DNA of 64,000 nt from Jaltomata sinuosa (taxonomy: Eukaryota > Streptophyta > Magnoliopsida > Solanales > Solanaceae), in the NCBI GenBank assembly GCA_003996215.1, contig QJPP01001943.1, positions 186,001 to 250,000 of the forward strand. Reading direction: 5' to 3'. Below, in pieces: positions 1-10,526 of the stretch. The position numbers and the translations under genes were made by a program. The notes under the pieces are model-generated. The model searched no databases, was not told the origin of the DNA, and was given only the letters and a program-made list of their open reading frames with translations. Positions within the stretch are counted from its first letter, which is position 1, and every line of letters starts with the position of its first letter.

Positions 1-198
1 CTTACAATGTATTGAAAACAATCCTCAGTTAATCCAAGAACAAGAAACCAAGAACTCAAGAACGAATCAAGAACACGCTTTCAAGATCAAGAACCCGTGT
101 TGCTTGCGCTCAAAGTCTCGCTCACACTCCTAAAACTATTGTAAAAAATGTGTAAAAACTATTGGAAAAGCCACGAATAAAATAAACCTAACATAGGG

Positions 199-206
199 TA
201 TTTATA
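199..206 (-). promoter_or_regulatory. TATA box of the E1 3' LTR
   Basis: TATAAATA on the minus strand, followed downstream by CCC as in the D LTRs (40956-40963, 46866-46873). It lies about 600 bp into the LTR, downstream of the TGACG-rich block. In the E1 5' LTR the same position has decayed (TTTAAATA on the minus strand, about 3482-3489). Confidence 0.6.
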
Positions 207-356
207 GGAGTCCAGGAAATAAACCCAAAAATGTTCAGAATCCGCGTCGCGCGTTCTGCCTCAACTTGACGGTTTGGGTGACGGACCGTCACAAGCTTGA
301 CGGGCCGTCACATGAACCGTCACTGCTAAACAGTGAGTTTTCAGGAGAATTTTCAG

Positions 357-444
357 GTAAGTCGTCCACCAGGTGACGACTTACAAGTTTATATGCGTTT
401 TATGATGAATTTTCAGGTAAGTCGTCCACCAGGTGACGACTTAC
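357..444. repeat. Two 28-bp palindromes spaced 60 bp apart in the LTR
   Basis: The units at 357-384 and 417-444 each have arms GTAAGTCGTC and GACGACTTAC around an eight-base centre, and they are identical. The 60-bp period includes the shared lead-in ATTTTCAG. Related but more variable units form a four-member array in both LTRs of D (40646-40810 and 46555-46729). Each unit contains TGACG, the core recognised by TGA-type bZIP factors, so an enhancer role is possible but is inference. Confidence 0.75.
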
Positions 445-1542
445 ATGTATATAGGGTAAAAACTGCATTCGAGGAGTGCGTTTCATCTTGGTGGCTTGGG
501 TAACGGTTTGGGTGACGGACCGTCACCACCTTGACGGCCCGTCACGGTGGCCGTCACCACTGGGCAGTGGTGTTGCCCCATCGTGACGGCTTGGGCTTGA
601 CGGTTCGTCACTCGCTTGACGGTCCGTCACTCGGACCGTCACTCTTATCCAGAACGTTGTTTTGCTCGTATTTCCTTCCGTTTCCATGTTTGTTCCTATT
701 TCCTGAAAATACACCATAAACACATCAAAAACGACGACGGTTGCTTGAAAACGTACGATTGTTCTTAGTTAAAAGGAGTCGAAAGTGCCGTAAAATGGAG
801 GCACATCAACACCCTCAACTTAAAACGTTCGCTTGTCCTCAAGCAACATAACATAAAACAATAAAACGACTCAACTAAGAACACGAACTCATGTCTCTAG
901 CAACTCATGGCCATTCCACATCTTAATCCATTAATTCAAGCTCCCTCGTAGCAGCACACGAATGTATGAAACACTAACTTGCAAGGATCCAAACATGTCA
1001 TTCCGATATGATAGAACATTCTACATTCACACGCGCAGCTATCCTAACAATCAATAGACAATACAGACATCTTGGTGCCCTCACCACAAAGAAATCCCAC
1101 ACACAAGATTTGGGACTAGGTAAGCGCTCACACTCACAAACGATTTCAAACAATGCACATGCAATACCATAGGCTTGCCCTTACTATTCTATTTCAGTTC
1201 TTCAGAAAGCCGCTCAGGATCACTACAGGACTTGTTTAGGCTTGTAGTGAGGCTTCGGGTGCAGGTAGGATACATTTAGGGGTTAGTGACTAAGCCCTCC
1301 GTGGAACTACCGACATCTTATTACCACATAACTTACTTTGTCCATCCTTATTCACCTTTTTATTTCCTTCTTTCTAGCTACAGGTGCGACCTCTTTATTT
1401 TGACAATTCTTTTTATTTCTTTTTCGATCTTTTTTTCATCTCTATTTTTTTTATTTTCTTAGGCACACACCCGGATTTTCACTCTATTCACAACCAATCT
1501 TCACTATCCTCTTTTTCTTATCATTCACCTCTGTAGTAGCCA

Positions 1543-1663
1543 CCCTCAACTTAGGCTGATTGCCTTGGTTGAGGTGCACAATGTCCATGGAAGGACCAGG
1601 GCCAAAACAGGGTTTACCTCTATAGTAGCCACCCTCAACTTAGGCTGATTGCCTGAGTCGAGG
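1543..1663 (-). repeat. Duplicated hairpin-forming block in the E1 3' region
   Basis: Hairpins at 1543-1574 and 1633-1663 each have the form CCTCAAC-TTAGGC-loop-GCCT-(G)TTGAGG. The first copy is nearly perfect; the second has decayed in one arm. Element D has a single copy at 45463-45494. Sense orientation is minus here. The tandem copy is specific to E1. Confidence 0.65.
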
Positions 1664-2520
1664 TGCACGATGTCCAAGGAAGGACCAGGGCCAAAATAGG
1701 GATTCAAAATTAAACGGGAATGGTGACAGGTTATTGAAAGAATAAGGTCAATTATGGCTCAAACAGGGATCAAGGGATTATTTATATTTGGACGGTCTTT
1801 TAGGTTAAGTGGACTGCACACAAAAAGGGCCTGTGATCCTTTCCTAAGCAACCAACCTTCGAACTTAACAAACTAGACCGGGCAAGTTCTAGATGCATGC
1901 AAAGAGTAAGAATTTATAACAATCATCTCACACGCTCTTGGCACCAAGAAACTATATCGCTACCAACTATCAAACAACCACTCGGCTTAAGCATACTTAT
2001 TCTAATCATAATCACACAATGACATTCAAAGATCCAGACAGTCAATCGTTTCAACATAAGTGCACAACCAGAAAAATTTTAAGGGGCCTCTTTTTAGTCC
2101 ACAAAAACGCCATTTATCACTATAGATACTAAAAAAAATAAAAAAAATAACAACCATACTAAAAAAAAATAATTTAAACTAACAACCTAAACATGCCGGT
2201 TCTACTAGATAGCACACCGGAGGGAAAAGAAACACGGCAATAAAAACCCTCGGTGGTGACTCACAGGTTTCCCCACGAATTAATTAGATTATAATACAAC
2301 AACAATTTATGGGTTGCCTCCCATACAGCGCCTGATTTAACGTCGCGGCACGACGCGGGTGTCTTGATTACTCAGACTTCATCAAGACACCCCAGACTTA
2401 ATAAACAACCGTATGCACAACTATATACCCTATAATAAACAAAAACAACAAATAAAAGTAAAAGCAGGAAAGTATGACTAAGAGTCAAATAAACACACCA
2501 GACTTAATAAACAACTATAT

Positions 2521-2538
2521 TCCCCGGCAACGGCGCCA
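2521..2538 (-). promoter_or_regulatory. Primer-binding site of E1, tRNA-Asp type
   Basis: The minus strand reads TGGCGCCGTTGCCGGGGA, which is complementary to the 3' end of plant tRNA-Asp (CCCCGGCAACGGCGCCA), the primer usually reported for Athila elements. It is separated from the LTR end by five bases. This copy is unmutated. Confidence 0.9.
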
Positions 2539-2543
2539 CTTTT

Positions 2544-3865
2544 TGATAACGCCCAAACTACACCTCAAATTAACGAGGCGTAACCGGTCGTAGTCAAATA
2601 TAGAACCCAACTAGGTTGGGGTCGAATCCCACAGAGAATATGGTGAAGATTAAGCCTTTAGTGAAGTACGTGACTGATGGTCAATAGTTTCCGGTAAAAA
2701 AAGGGGGTTTTGTGTGAACAAATCGTAAACAAAACAAGTAATAAACGTGTGAGTTTTAATCAATATGAGAGAATGCGAACTAGGGACGTGTTCACCATGG
2801 CGTTGTAACAATCGATTCTAGGCGTTACAGGGTTCTTTCTATATGCGTGTCACGATGTGATTGCGGCAATGGTATCGTCTAAACGTCTCTCGACCAAATA
2901 AACAAATTTCCTTTTCTATTCTCTCGACCTCGAAAAGATGTGCTTTTTAGCTTTCAATCCTAACATCAAGTAGATTAATCCAGTTACGGCATTAATCATT
3001 AGACGAGAGTTAGTAGTCTCGAATCCTTGTCGTTAATCAAGTTTCCCGGTTTTAAATTCTTTACTCAAGCAAATTTAAACCTAGGCATGTTCTAATGTTT
3101 GCAACCACTAGAAAACGTGACATAAAGTATGATTAACAACGTGACTACATGTAAATTGAACCCGTTGCTACCCGGAATCTATATTGTTACTTTAGCCATG
3201 GCTCCCACAACCCTAGTTGCGGGAGTTTTAGTTACTCATGCTCGAAGAAGAAAAGAAGAAATTCTTAATAAAGGAAAGAAGATTCTTACAATATGATGAA
3301 AATACCCTTCAATAATCCAAGAACAAGAAAAACCAAGAACTCAAGAACGAATCAAGAACACGCTTGCAAGATCAAGAAACCGTGTTGCTTGCGCTCAAAG
3401 TCTCGCTCAAACTCCTAAAACTATTGTAAAAACGTGTAAAAACTAATTGAAAGGTGATATGTAAAATAAAACTAACATAGGGTATTTAAAGGAGTCTAGA
3501 AAACCAATCCAAAAAATGCTCGGTTTCCGCGTCGCGCGTCTGCCTTAACTTGACGGCCAGGCTGACGGACCATCAAGCCAGTGACGGACCGTCGCCTGGA
3601 CCGTCACTGCTAACCAGTGATGCTGCCTCAGCTGCCTTGGTGTGACGGTCACTGTGACGGACCGTCACATGTGTGACGGGCCGTCACTCAGGCCGTCACT
3701 CTTAGGCAGAATGTTGTTTTTCACGTATTTCCTTCCGTTTCCGTGTTTGTTTCCATTTCCTACAAATACAACATAAAAACATCAAAAACAACAATGGTTG
3801 CTTGAAAACGTACGATTGTTCTTAGTAAAAAGGAGTCGAAAGTGACGTAAATTAGCGGCACATCA
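2544..3865 (-). repeat. 5' LTR of E1
   Basis: A 1322-bp LTR, from TGATGTG at 3865 to GGGCGTTATCA at 2544 on the minus strand. The stretch 3541-3710 is full of TGACGG/CCGTCA motifs but lacks the GTAAGTCGTC palindrome array of its partner LTR. The 3' portion aligns with the D LTRs (for example the phrase around GTTGTGGGAGCCATGGC at about 3190-3225). Confidence 0.85.
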
Positions 3866-4212
3866 AGATGTATAGCTGAAAACATCGGAGGCAAGGCTAA
3901 CTGATAGGCAACACTACCAACCCTATAAAGAATATCAAATGGCCCAATGTACCTGGGGCTAAGCTTTCTCTGCCTACCAAATCTCACCACTCCCTTTATG
4001 GGATATCCACGGAGAAACACCAAGTCACTAATACTAAATTTCAAGGCACGAAGCGTACAATCAGCATAACTCTTCTGCCTGCTCTGAGCTGCCCGAAGTC
4101 TGTCCTAAATCACTCAAACTCGGTCTAAGGAATCTCGAAGTAAATCTGTACTCTGTGGCCTAGACTCGAAACCATCAAACCAACCAACCGGCGATCTGCA
4201 ATGCCTACCATT
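3866..4212 (-). pseudogene. Integrase C-terminus fragment of a Del/Tekay chromovirus
   Basis: The minus-strand translation contains VFLRGYPIKGVVRFGRQRKL followed by SPRYIGPFDILYRVGSVAYQ, the integrase C-terminal region that precedes the chromodomain in Del/Tekay Ty3/Gypsy elements. It aligns with TK3 at about 58240-58600. Two stops lie upstream of this patch. Homology to TK3 ends abruptly near 4210, just before a plus-strand LTR. The low-coordinate side is cut by E1 at 3865, so the chromodomain itself is missing or lies beyond the left edge. Confidence 0.8.
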
Positions 4213-4225
4213 TTGAGCCCCAAAT

Positions 4226-5398
4226 TGTAATGACCCTTCCAGTCATAAGTGTGTTTATGCCTTTTTTGTACTATTAGAGACTTCCTGTAGCAGCCCCAAG
4301 TCATTTATGTCTTACTGGGATCGGTGATTCGGTGCCCTGGCCGTTCGTTTGGTCATTACGACCGTTTCCCTATTTTAGAGCTTTAACTTAGGAATTCGTT
4401 AACTTCGGTCAACATTCTTGGTAAACGCACTCAAAATTAAATTTCAACAGTTTCTTTAGCTTCGAAGCATAGATTTTGATCTAGATGGACCTTTGGTTGG
4501 GGTCTGGGAGTTTTTGGTTTGGTTTTGGGTGAGTTTTTCTGTTTCTAGCCAAGTTGAACTTGAAAGTTTGACTTTGGTCAATATTCTGAGAAGACGGCCT
4601 CAGATGGAAATTCTGACCTTGCTGTTAGCTCCTGAATGTTAACTTTAGGCTAGGGGAATATTTGGTTCGGGTTCCGAGGCTTCCAGACTCATTTTAGGCC
4701 ATGGGGTTCCATTTTTGAAAGTTGGCCTAAAGTTGATTTTTGGGCATGGGGCCTACTTTTTTCTAAATCAACCTCCGTTGGGATTTTTATTGGTTCCTTT
4801 GAGTCTGGAATGTCGTTTCCACTCTATTAGCATTATTAATTTTTGAGTATCGGATTCTGATTGTGCCCGGAATGCCACATGGAAGGTTTAGTCATTGCTG
4901 ATTGCTGGTGTGGGCAACAGTGTGCGCCTCAGCGCCCTGGACACCTGTGCCCCTTGTGCCTCAGTTCCCTAGGCGCCAGTTCCCCCTGGGCCTCAAAGCC
5001 CTGGCCGCCTTGGTGTGCCTGGCCCGCCCTGGTGCACCTGGGCACTGGCAACCTATAATGCTAGCCACCACTTAAATTTTCAGCTCATTTCCTCTTCTTC
5101 CCCAACGTTTTCCCTATTAAAATTAGCTCCAAAACCTCCATTCTTTCACCTGGTTTTTCCTTATACTTGAAGGATTATATATTTTTGTTCCATGCTCGTT
5201 TTTGGCTTCTAAAATTGGTAAGTTTCCTTGTTGATTTCCGTTAAATTCCATTATTTCCCCCCCTTTAATTCTCCTAGTTTAGGGGCTGTTTGAGCCTTGG
5301 TTTATGGTCCATTTTCACTCAATTTTGGAACATGAACTCTCGGGAACATGGGGAACATTTTGGTATTTTTTGTTCTAGCTTCGGATTGCGGGGCCCAC
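4226..5398 (+). repeat. TK1: Del/Tekay-type LTR, first part
   Basis: Begins TGTAATGACCCTTCCAGTCAT, the usual 5' terminus of Del/Tekay LTRs, and continues with AGCAGCCCCAAGTCATTTATG, which matches the TK3 LTR end (57850-57953, opposite strand). It is interrupted at 5398 by the three-LTR complex (CCCAC at 5394-5398) and resumes at 38763. It lies head-on to the integrase remnant on the opposite strand, so it does not belong to that copy in a simple way. Confidence 0.8.
4905..5056 (+). repeat. GC-rich variable block in the TK1 LTR
   Basis: A run of short imperfect repeats (GCCTCAGCGCCCTGG, GTGCCTCAGTTCCCTAGGCGCC, CTGGCCGCC and similar) in otherwise AT-rich DNA. It starts about 680 bp from the LTR start. 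TK2 and TK3 have different GC-rich repeats at nearly the same LTR offset. Confidence 0.65.
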
Positions 5399-6316
5399 TG
5401 ATACGCCCAAATTACATCTCCAAAGAAGTATAAAGCGGTCATTGTCAAATATAAAACCTAACTGAAGTTAGGGTTGATCCCATGAGGAATATGGAAGAAA
5501 TACGTCAATAGTGAATATTTAATCGTTCGTCTTTATTTAAAGGGGGGGGGGTATGTATCAAAAGTAAAGGTAGGAATTATTAACAATTTAATATTTAGTT
5601 GTATTCAAAGAATTAAAGGTAACTAGGACTGTGTTCACCATGATTTCATAACTTAGGACATATACGTAATTAATGATCTATTCTGGTGCTTAACATGCAA
5701 GATTGGTAAGTTAGGTTCACCTAAATCCTTGGTCCGACAGATAGATGAATTTCACCACACACCTTGGTCCGGGCGTGGATGTATGATTTACTAACCCTTA
5801 CCCTGGATCCCAGATTAGCTATTCCCGGACAAGGTCAAGCTATTAGATGAGGGTTGATAGCCTCAAATCTCCGTCGTTAGACAACCCTTTTCCCATCCGT
5901 TACCCCTTGGTCCGGCAAGTATGAATAAGGCGAGTTCTAACGTTTGCAACTGTTAAAAAGCAATCAAAATGAAGGGAAGAACAATACATGCATAAACACC
6001 GCCCTAGAATCATTAACTGTTTTACCTACATTTGTTAATTCATCATAGTTCCCACAATCCTAGTTATGGTATTTAGCTACTCATGCTTTGCAAGAATTAT
6101 AAAATAATACATAATAAAAGACTTACTTGTATTAATCATGAAAATTACCTCAAAGTACAAAAATATAATATCCAAGAACACAACTAAATAATAAAGGAGA
6201 AGAATAGAATAAACCAAAATTCTCCGGCCTCCACGGTGGTTCTTAGCTCTTCCTAGCTTACAAAGAAAAAAAATAAAAAGTATATCGATTCCCTCGAAAA
6301 AATTATTCTTATGGAC

Positions 6317-6324
6317 TATTTATA
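6317..6324 (-). promoter_or_regulatory. TATA box of LTR A
   Basis: TATAAATA on the minus strand, present at the equivalent places in LTR B (34296-34303) and LTR C (38330-38337). Position within the LTR fits a promoter driving the internal ORF. Confidence 0.55.
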
Positions 6325-6526
6325 GATGTAGGAAAAAGCCTCAAATAAAATAACTGAGTCTAAAATGAATTGGAAAATCAAAACCCAATTAAATTGGGTG
6401 TCCGAAACACGCCGCCTTCACGTTCTGTAGCTGCCGCCTTAAATGGTCCAGTATGCTTTAGATGCTGACACGTGGCAGTATTCTTCAAATTGAACTGCAA
6501 CTTTATGGTTGCTCCTTTATACATTA

Positions 6527-6973
6527 TCTATTCTATACTATATTAAAAGTGTCACACACCTTATAATGTGATTTGAACTTTTTACCCTTCATTAAAAGGG
6601 TTTGCTTTAGACAAAGTTGTCTTTTCACCATTTTTCTCAAATAAATTATAATTACACATAAACACTAATATATATTAAAATATTAATAATATTTATACTC
6701 TTAAAAGTTCCCGCAAAATCCCTAAAGTTCCAAAAAAAAAAATCGACGGCCTTTTCTTAATTTTTGGCATATATATATATATATATATCATATTTTTTAC
6801 CCTACTTTTTGTAGTAGTATGCACTTTTATATAAATAACATAATTTTTAAATATCTGGAATATTTTTAAAGAAAAAATTATATTAATGTTAATTGTTATT
6901 TTCACATAATTTATTTATTTTATATAATTTTTTTAATTTATTAACATGTGCAACGCACATATATTAAGACTAG
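6527..6973 (+). mobile_element. Non-autonomous Helitron, 447 bp
   Basis: Starts TCTATTCTATACTATATTAA and ends in CTAG followed by host T. A hairpin ATGTGC-AAC-GCACAT (6946-6960) lies nine bases before the terminal CTAG. LTRs B and C give the empty site: CATTATTATATTAAAT there becomes CATTA-[element]-TTATATTAAAT here, so the insertion fell between A and T with no target duplication, as Helitrons do. It contains no Rep/helicase coding, is AT-rich and includes a short TA run (6769-6788). Confidence 0.9.
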
Positions 6974-6984
6974 TTATATTAAAT

Positions 6985-8068
6985 ATGGAGAAGAGCCAAA
7001 TATATCCCTGTACTATTAGAAATGGTTTAAATATGCCCTTCGTTATACTTTGGATCCAAATATACCCTTTCCGTTATACTTTGGGTTCAAATATACCCTT
7101 GTACTATTAGAAATAGTTTAAATATACCTCTCATTATACTTTTAGTCCAAATATACCCCTCCAGATATATTTTGGATCCAAATATACCCCTCCCATTATA
7201 TTTTTGATTCAAATATACCCCTTATTATATTTTTATGTTGATTTAACCTTCCTCCCTTTTTTATAAAGGCAATTTACCCTTATTTTTTAAATAAATGGAC
7301 AGGTGATGAGCTTCAAAATAAAAATAACTCATCCTCAAATGTAAATATTTGCGCGATTTACTTTACAAACTCACCTATTTAATCCATCTCCAGTCCACTC
7401 CCTCGATTCATACAGAAATAATACACATATTCACAATTTATACCTCTGTCATCTATACCTTTCATTGGCCTCACATCGAATAAACTTCTTTACAGGAAAT
7501 TTTTAAAGTTTCGATATATAAGAAAAAATATTTTCTTTTTGCCATCATATTTTGGTCTAATATCATATGTTAAAACTAATACTTGAAATAATTAATCAGC
7601 TAAGCAAGATTATCATATATAAATGAAGGGAATAAATTCCTATATCTGATAAATGGATCATTAATATCAATGAAAAAATATTCAGAAATAGGTGGAGCAG
7701 CCACTTTAAAGAGTTTGGATTCATGAGAAGCGGATCATTAAAAAAATAAGAAAAGAAAATAGAAGACTACAAGAAAAGAAAAGAACTTAAAGTGGAGGAA
7801 ATTGAGATGGTTTAAATGGGTGAGTGTCAAAAATAAGGGTAAATCAGCATAAAAGTTTAATGAGAGAGCTATATTTGGACCCAAAGTATATCGAGAGGGG
7901 TATATTTGGACTGAAAGTATAACGAGGGGTATATTTAAACTATTTCTAATAGTATGGGGGTATATTTGGATCCAAAGTATAACAAAAAGAGTATATTTGA
8001 ACCAAACATATAACGAGGGGTATATTTAATCCATTTCTAATAGTACAAGGATATATCTGATCCTTCTC
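6985..8068. mobile_element. MITE-like inverted-repeat element, 1.08 kb
   Basis: The ends are long imperfect inverted repeats: GGAGAAGAGCCAAATATATC at the left pairs with the reverse complement of the right end (GAGAAGGATCAGATATATCC), and both continue into TACTATTAGAAATGG and repeated blocks of about 30 bp containing AAATATACCCCTCGTTATA. The flanking target repeat is TATATTAAAT (6975-6984 and 8069-8078), present once in LTRs B and C. A 9-10 bp duplication suggests a Mutator-type source, which is inference. The central 7270-7840 is unique and non-coding. Confidence 0.85.
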
Positions 8069-9730
8069 TATATTAAATTTAATCCATTAAGCTGCCTGCT
8101 TGATTTCCTTCTATGATTTCTCATTTTTAATTCATTTCTTCCCCAAATTTCTTCAACTTTTCACCATTTTAATCCTACACATAAAATGCCCAATATAAGA
8201 ATAATTCATAAAATCAATGCTCAAAAAATGATAAGAAAAAGACTAAATATGAGGTAAATAATGATTAAATATAGGTATTTTTTTGCCTCACATCACCACC
8301 CCACACTTAAACTCTTGTTCGTCCTTGAGCAAGCCTTAAAACTCATCTAAAAAATTAGGAATACCACCACTTTGATTGATACAAATAATTAGGCCATGTA
8401 ACAAATCACAGCATCAAGTACACTTCCCGATCATTATGCAAGATATAGAACAACCACAAACTTCTAACCTCCTAACCTCAAAGACGGACTTTAACTCATC
8501 AAATTAAGTTTACTCACCTACTCTATCAAAGAAAGCTAATAAAATCACATATCTATCATGAAAAAAGTGCCCTCACAAGAAGAAATAGTCCACACACTCA
8601 ATTTAAAGAATCGAATATAAATTAAGGACTTAGCATCAAAGAACAACTCTCGCACTCACAAAAGAATTCACATGTATGCACAAAGAACCATAGGCTTGCC
8701 CATTATACATCTTCACTAATTAAGCATGCTCGAATAGAATCAAATAGGACTTTTACGGGTTATAATGTTGGTTAGGGGACGGGTAGGAAACTATATAATA
8801 GTGAGTTATACTTCCCTAAGCACTTTGCACTTTTTGAACTTCATCACCCATTTTTTTCACCCCTTTTTTTTCAGCCCTCTCTTCAATTATATTCACTAGT
8901 AATTCTCATCATATCAAGAACGCTTCTATCATATATATTTTTTTTCAAGCAATTTTCTCTTCTTTTTTTTCATGTCATATTCTTTCTAAGAGGGCATTTT
9001 CATCACTTTGTAGCTATCATTAGTCATTTTTTTCACTCAAACATCCTTTTTCTTCAAATTTAACAATTTTATCATGGTCCATGCTATAGTACTTAAGGAA
9101 GAAGGGTGCAAAAACTAGGGATTCAACAAAAGAATCAAGGCAAAAAATACGTCTACCAAACGAAAGGCTACAAGCTCAAAGGAGTAACTAGTGATATAAT
9201 ATCTGAAAAGGCTAAAATTCACAAGACATATAAAAAAAGCCTATATCATCTTCTAAACAGAGCAATGTTTTTTATTTCACTTCAATAACATGCAGGACAA
9301 GCTCTAGACTAAGATGCAAAATATGGAATATATGCAATAAATTCTCACCTCACATGGCACAAGTCTCAATTAAGATGGATCAATTGTACTTCTAAGACAG
9401 ACAAGGTCATAGCAAACTATAAAATAAGAATAAGCTATATACAAAGTCACTACCTTGAGCCTAGGTGTTAAAAAGTCTGTTATTTTATTTTATACTCTAG
9501 CACTCACAGAAAAATACTACTCAAACTCAGACCTAAATATGCTAGTATCAAACAAGTTATCAAGGGTCTTTTCTTTTCTCTCCAAAAAAAAAACTATTCC
9601 TAAAAATATAAAAAAGTCACTCTAAAAAAAATTTATCCGGTTCAAAGGACCCCCCATTGGAAAAGAACCGAGGCCATAAGAAAAATCAAGGGGTGGATGA
9701 AATATGCCACTAACAAAAACTAAAAAAAGG

Positions 9731-9829
9731 GAAGGAGGAGGAGGAGGAGGAGGAGGAGGAGGAGGAGGAGGAGGAGGGGGAGGGGGAGGGGGAGGGGGAG
9801 GGGGAGGAGGAGGAGGAGGAGGAGGAGGG
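9731..9829 (+). repeat. GGA / GGGGGA microsatellite, about 99 bp
   Basis: Runs of GGA flank a central set of GGGGGA units. The matching place in internal region 2 (36245-36263) has only about six GGA units. On the minus strand it would read as polyproline, which I regard as an artefact of the repeat. Confidence 0.95.
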
Positions 9830-10039
9830 TGAGAGATACTCTCTGAGGTCATCGAGGGCCTAGCTAACAATATATTTTCTCGTAATTTTTCATCAAGGGC
9901 TGCGCGATCCCACACTTAAGCTCAACCATATTCTTTAGCTTCAAATTTGGGTACTCAGACTTTCCCTATCTGCACAAAAAACTAAGAACAAAAAATAAGC
10001 ATAAAACTATAAAAAAATAATAAGAAGCTATACTACAGA

Positions 10040-10087
10040 TTGGGTTTCCTCCCAATAAGCACCTTATTTAACATCGCGGCACGACAC
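10040..10087 (-). other. Conserved block after the orphan ORF (copy in internal 1)
   Basis: The plus strand reads TTGGGTTTCCTCCCAATAAG followed by CACCTTATTTAACATCGCGG and CACGACA. Copies occur at 36468-36513 and, in the different family E1, at 2309-2353. On the sense strand it starts a few bases after the ORF stop. Confidence 0.75.
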
Positions 10088-10089
10088 CA

Positions 10090-10526
10090 TCAAGTGAACC
10101 ATTTTTCATTCCACTTAGAACTTATGAATTGCACCCCTAGTTTCTTTTCTAAATTTTTACTATGCTCAAGAGGCGGTGGTATGAATATAAATGTCTCAAG
10201 TAATAGATATCGAATTTCATATTTTTTGGACCTTAAGTGAGGAATGTACTTCTCCGATTTTGGCACAATAAATTCAATAATATAGACACATTGTTCCTCC
10301 TTCTTACACTCTCCCATAAGTTCATATGGCTCGATTAGTAACTCACCATTTAAACATAATGTAGAAAAATGATTGGAATGAGGTCCAATGCGTCCTAACT
10401 CATGAATTGTATTATTAATTACATCCTCATATTTGCACACACTAGAGTCTTTAAAAATAATTTTATCTACTTCTTCACATAATTCTAATGTACTCTTCTC
10501 AACAGTAACAACATCAATAAGAGTAT
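10090..10526 (-). pseudogene. Orphan ORF, C-terminal part, cut by the Ogre insertion
   Basis: Encodes about the last 145 residues of the unknown protein that is complete at 36518-37279. The two copies share EKSTLELCEEVDKIIFKDSS and end in KLGVQFISSKWNEKWFT. The reading frame is cut at 10527, where the Ogre LTR begins; the N-terminal part lies at 32928-33255, beyond the insertion. The N-terminal part has a stop where the intact copy has Gln, so this copy was probably already inactive. Confidence 0.85.

Larger units (their letters stand above)
1..808 (-). repeat. 3' LTR of E1, truncated by the window edge
   Basis: The LTR starts on the minus strand with TGATGTG at 808 and continues beyond position 1. 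It is homologous to 3290-3865 of the 5' LTR but about 230 bp longer over the same span, mainly because it carries an extra array of GTAAGTCGTC palindromes (357-444). A TATA-like box lies at 199-206. Many TGACG/CGTCA motifs occur between 265 and 640. The polypurine tract just outside reads AAGTTGAGGGTGT on the minus strand (809-821). Confidence 0.85.
809..2543 (-). other. E1 internal region, non-coding
   Basis: I found no convincing reading frame. Reading on the minus strand from the primer site, the first about 100 bases match the D leader (TTGTTTATTAAGTC, then TTTGACTCTTAGTCAT). From about 2290 down to 809 it matches the D 3' non-coding region (44772-46220). Between them is a block at 2309-2353 that is also found after the orphan ORF of the three-LTR complex. 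A repeat of about 88 bp containing a hairpin is duplicated (1532-1620 and 1620-1705). Confidence 0.75.
1..3865 (-). mobile_element. E1: Athila-type LTR retrotransposon derivative without coding region
   Basis: On the minus strand the order is 5' LTR (2544-3865), primer site (2521-2538), an internal region of only about 1.7 kb (809-2543), then a 3' LTR from 808 to beyond the left edge. LTR ends read TGATGTG at the start and GGGCGTTATCA at the end. The internal region matches the leader and the 3' non-coding part of element D (40311-47794), but the roughly 2.7-kb gag-protease reading frame of D is absent. E1 is therefore a gag-less relative of D that could move only with proteins supplied by another element. 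It is inserted in an integrase-chromodomain remnant; the flank at the 5' LTR is AGATG (3866-3870), and the other flank lies outside the window, so the target duplication cannot be checked. Confidence 0.85.
5399..8295 (-). repeat. LTR A (3' LTR of the complex), carrying a Helitron and a MITE
   Basis: The LTR proper is about 1356 bp once the Helitron (6527-6973), the MITE (6985-8068) and its second target copy are removed. It begins on the minus strand with TGATGTGAGG at 8295 and ends GGGCGTATCA at 5399. A TATA-like box (TATTTATA on plus) is at 6317-6324. The adjacent polypurine tract on the minus strand reads AAGTGTGGGGTGG (8296-8308). Confidence 0.88.
8296..10526 (-). other. Internal region 1 of the complex, part a
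   Basis: Downstream half of internal region 1: the polypurine tract next to LTR A, then non-coding DNA matching 34733-36517 of internal region 2, then the 3' part of the orphan ORF (10090-10526). A GGA/GGGGGA microsatellite occupies 9731-9829. Compared with internal 2, about 115 bp beside the microsatellite is missing. The plus-strand frame at 9106-9288 recurs at 35510 simply because the two regions are copies of each other. Confidence 0.8.

Noticed and set aside
357..444. Regularly spaced palindromic repeats that resemble a short CRISPR array
   Set aside because: They lie in a plant LTR, have two identical units with near-identical spacers and no cas genes. They are LTR repeats.
523..723. 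Frames on both strands over the TGACGG repeats of E1
   Set aside because: Open frames caused by repeated TGACGG/CCGTCA; no conservation with the other LTR.
2521..2538. Possible tRNA-Asp gene fragment
   Set aside because: Only the 18-base primer complement is present, placed next to an LTR end; there is no cloverleaf.
9106..9288. Plus-strand frame MQKLGIQQ... that recurs at 35510
   Set aside because: Its recurrence comes from duplication of the internal region. It is antisense to the element, AT-rich, lacks domains and its end differs between copies.
9622..9915. Minus-strand frame with a long polyproline run
   Set aside because: Produced by the GGA/GGGGGA microsatellite. The sister region at 36245 lacks the expansion and the frame is not conserved.
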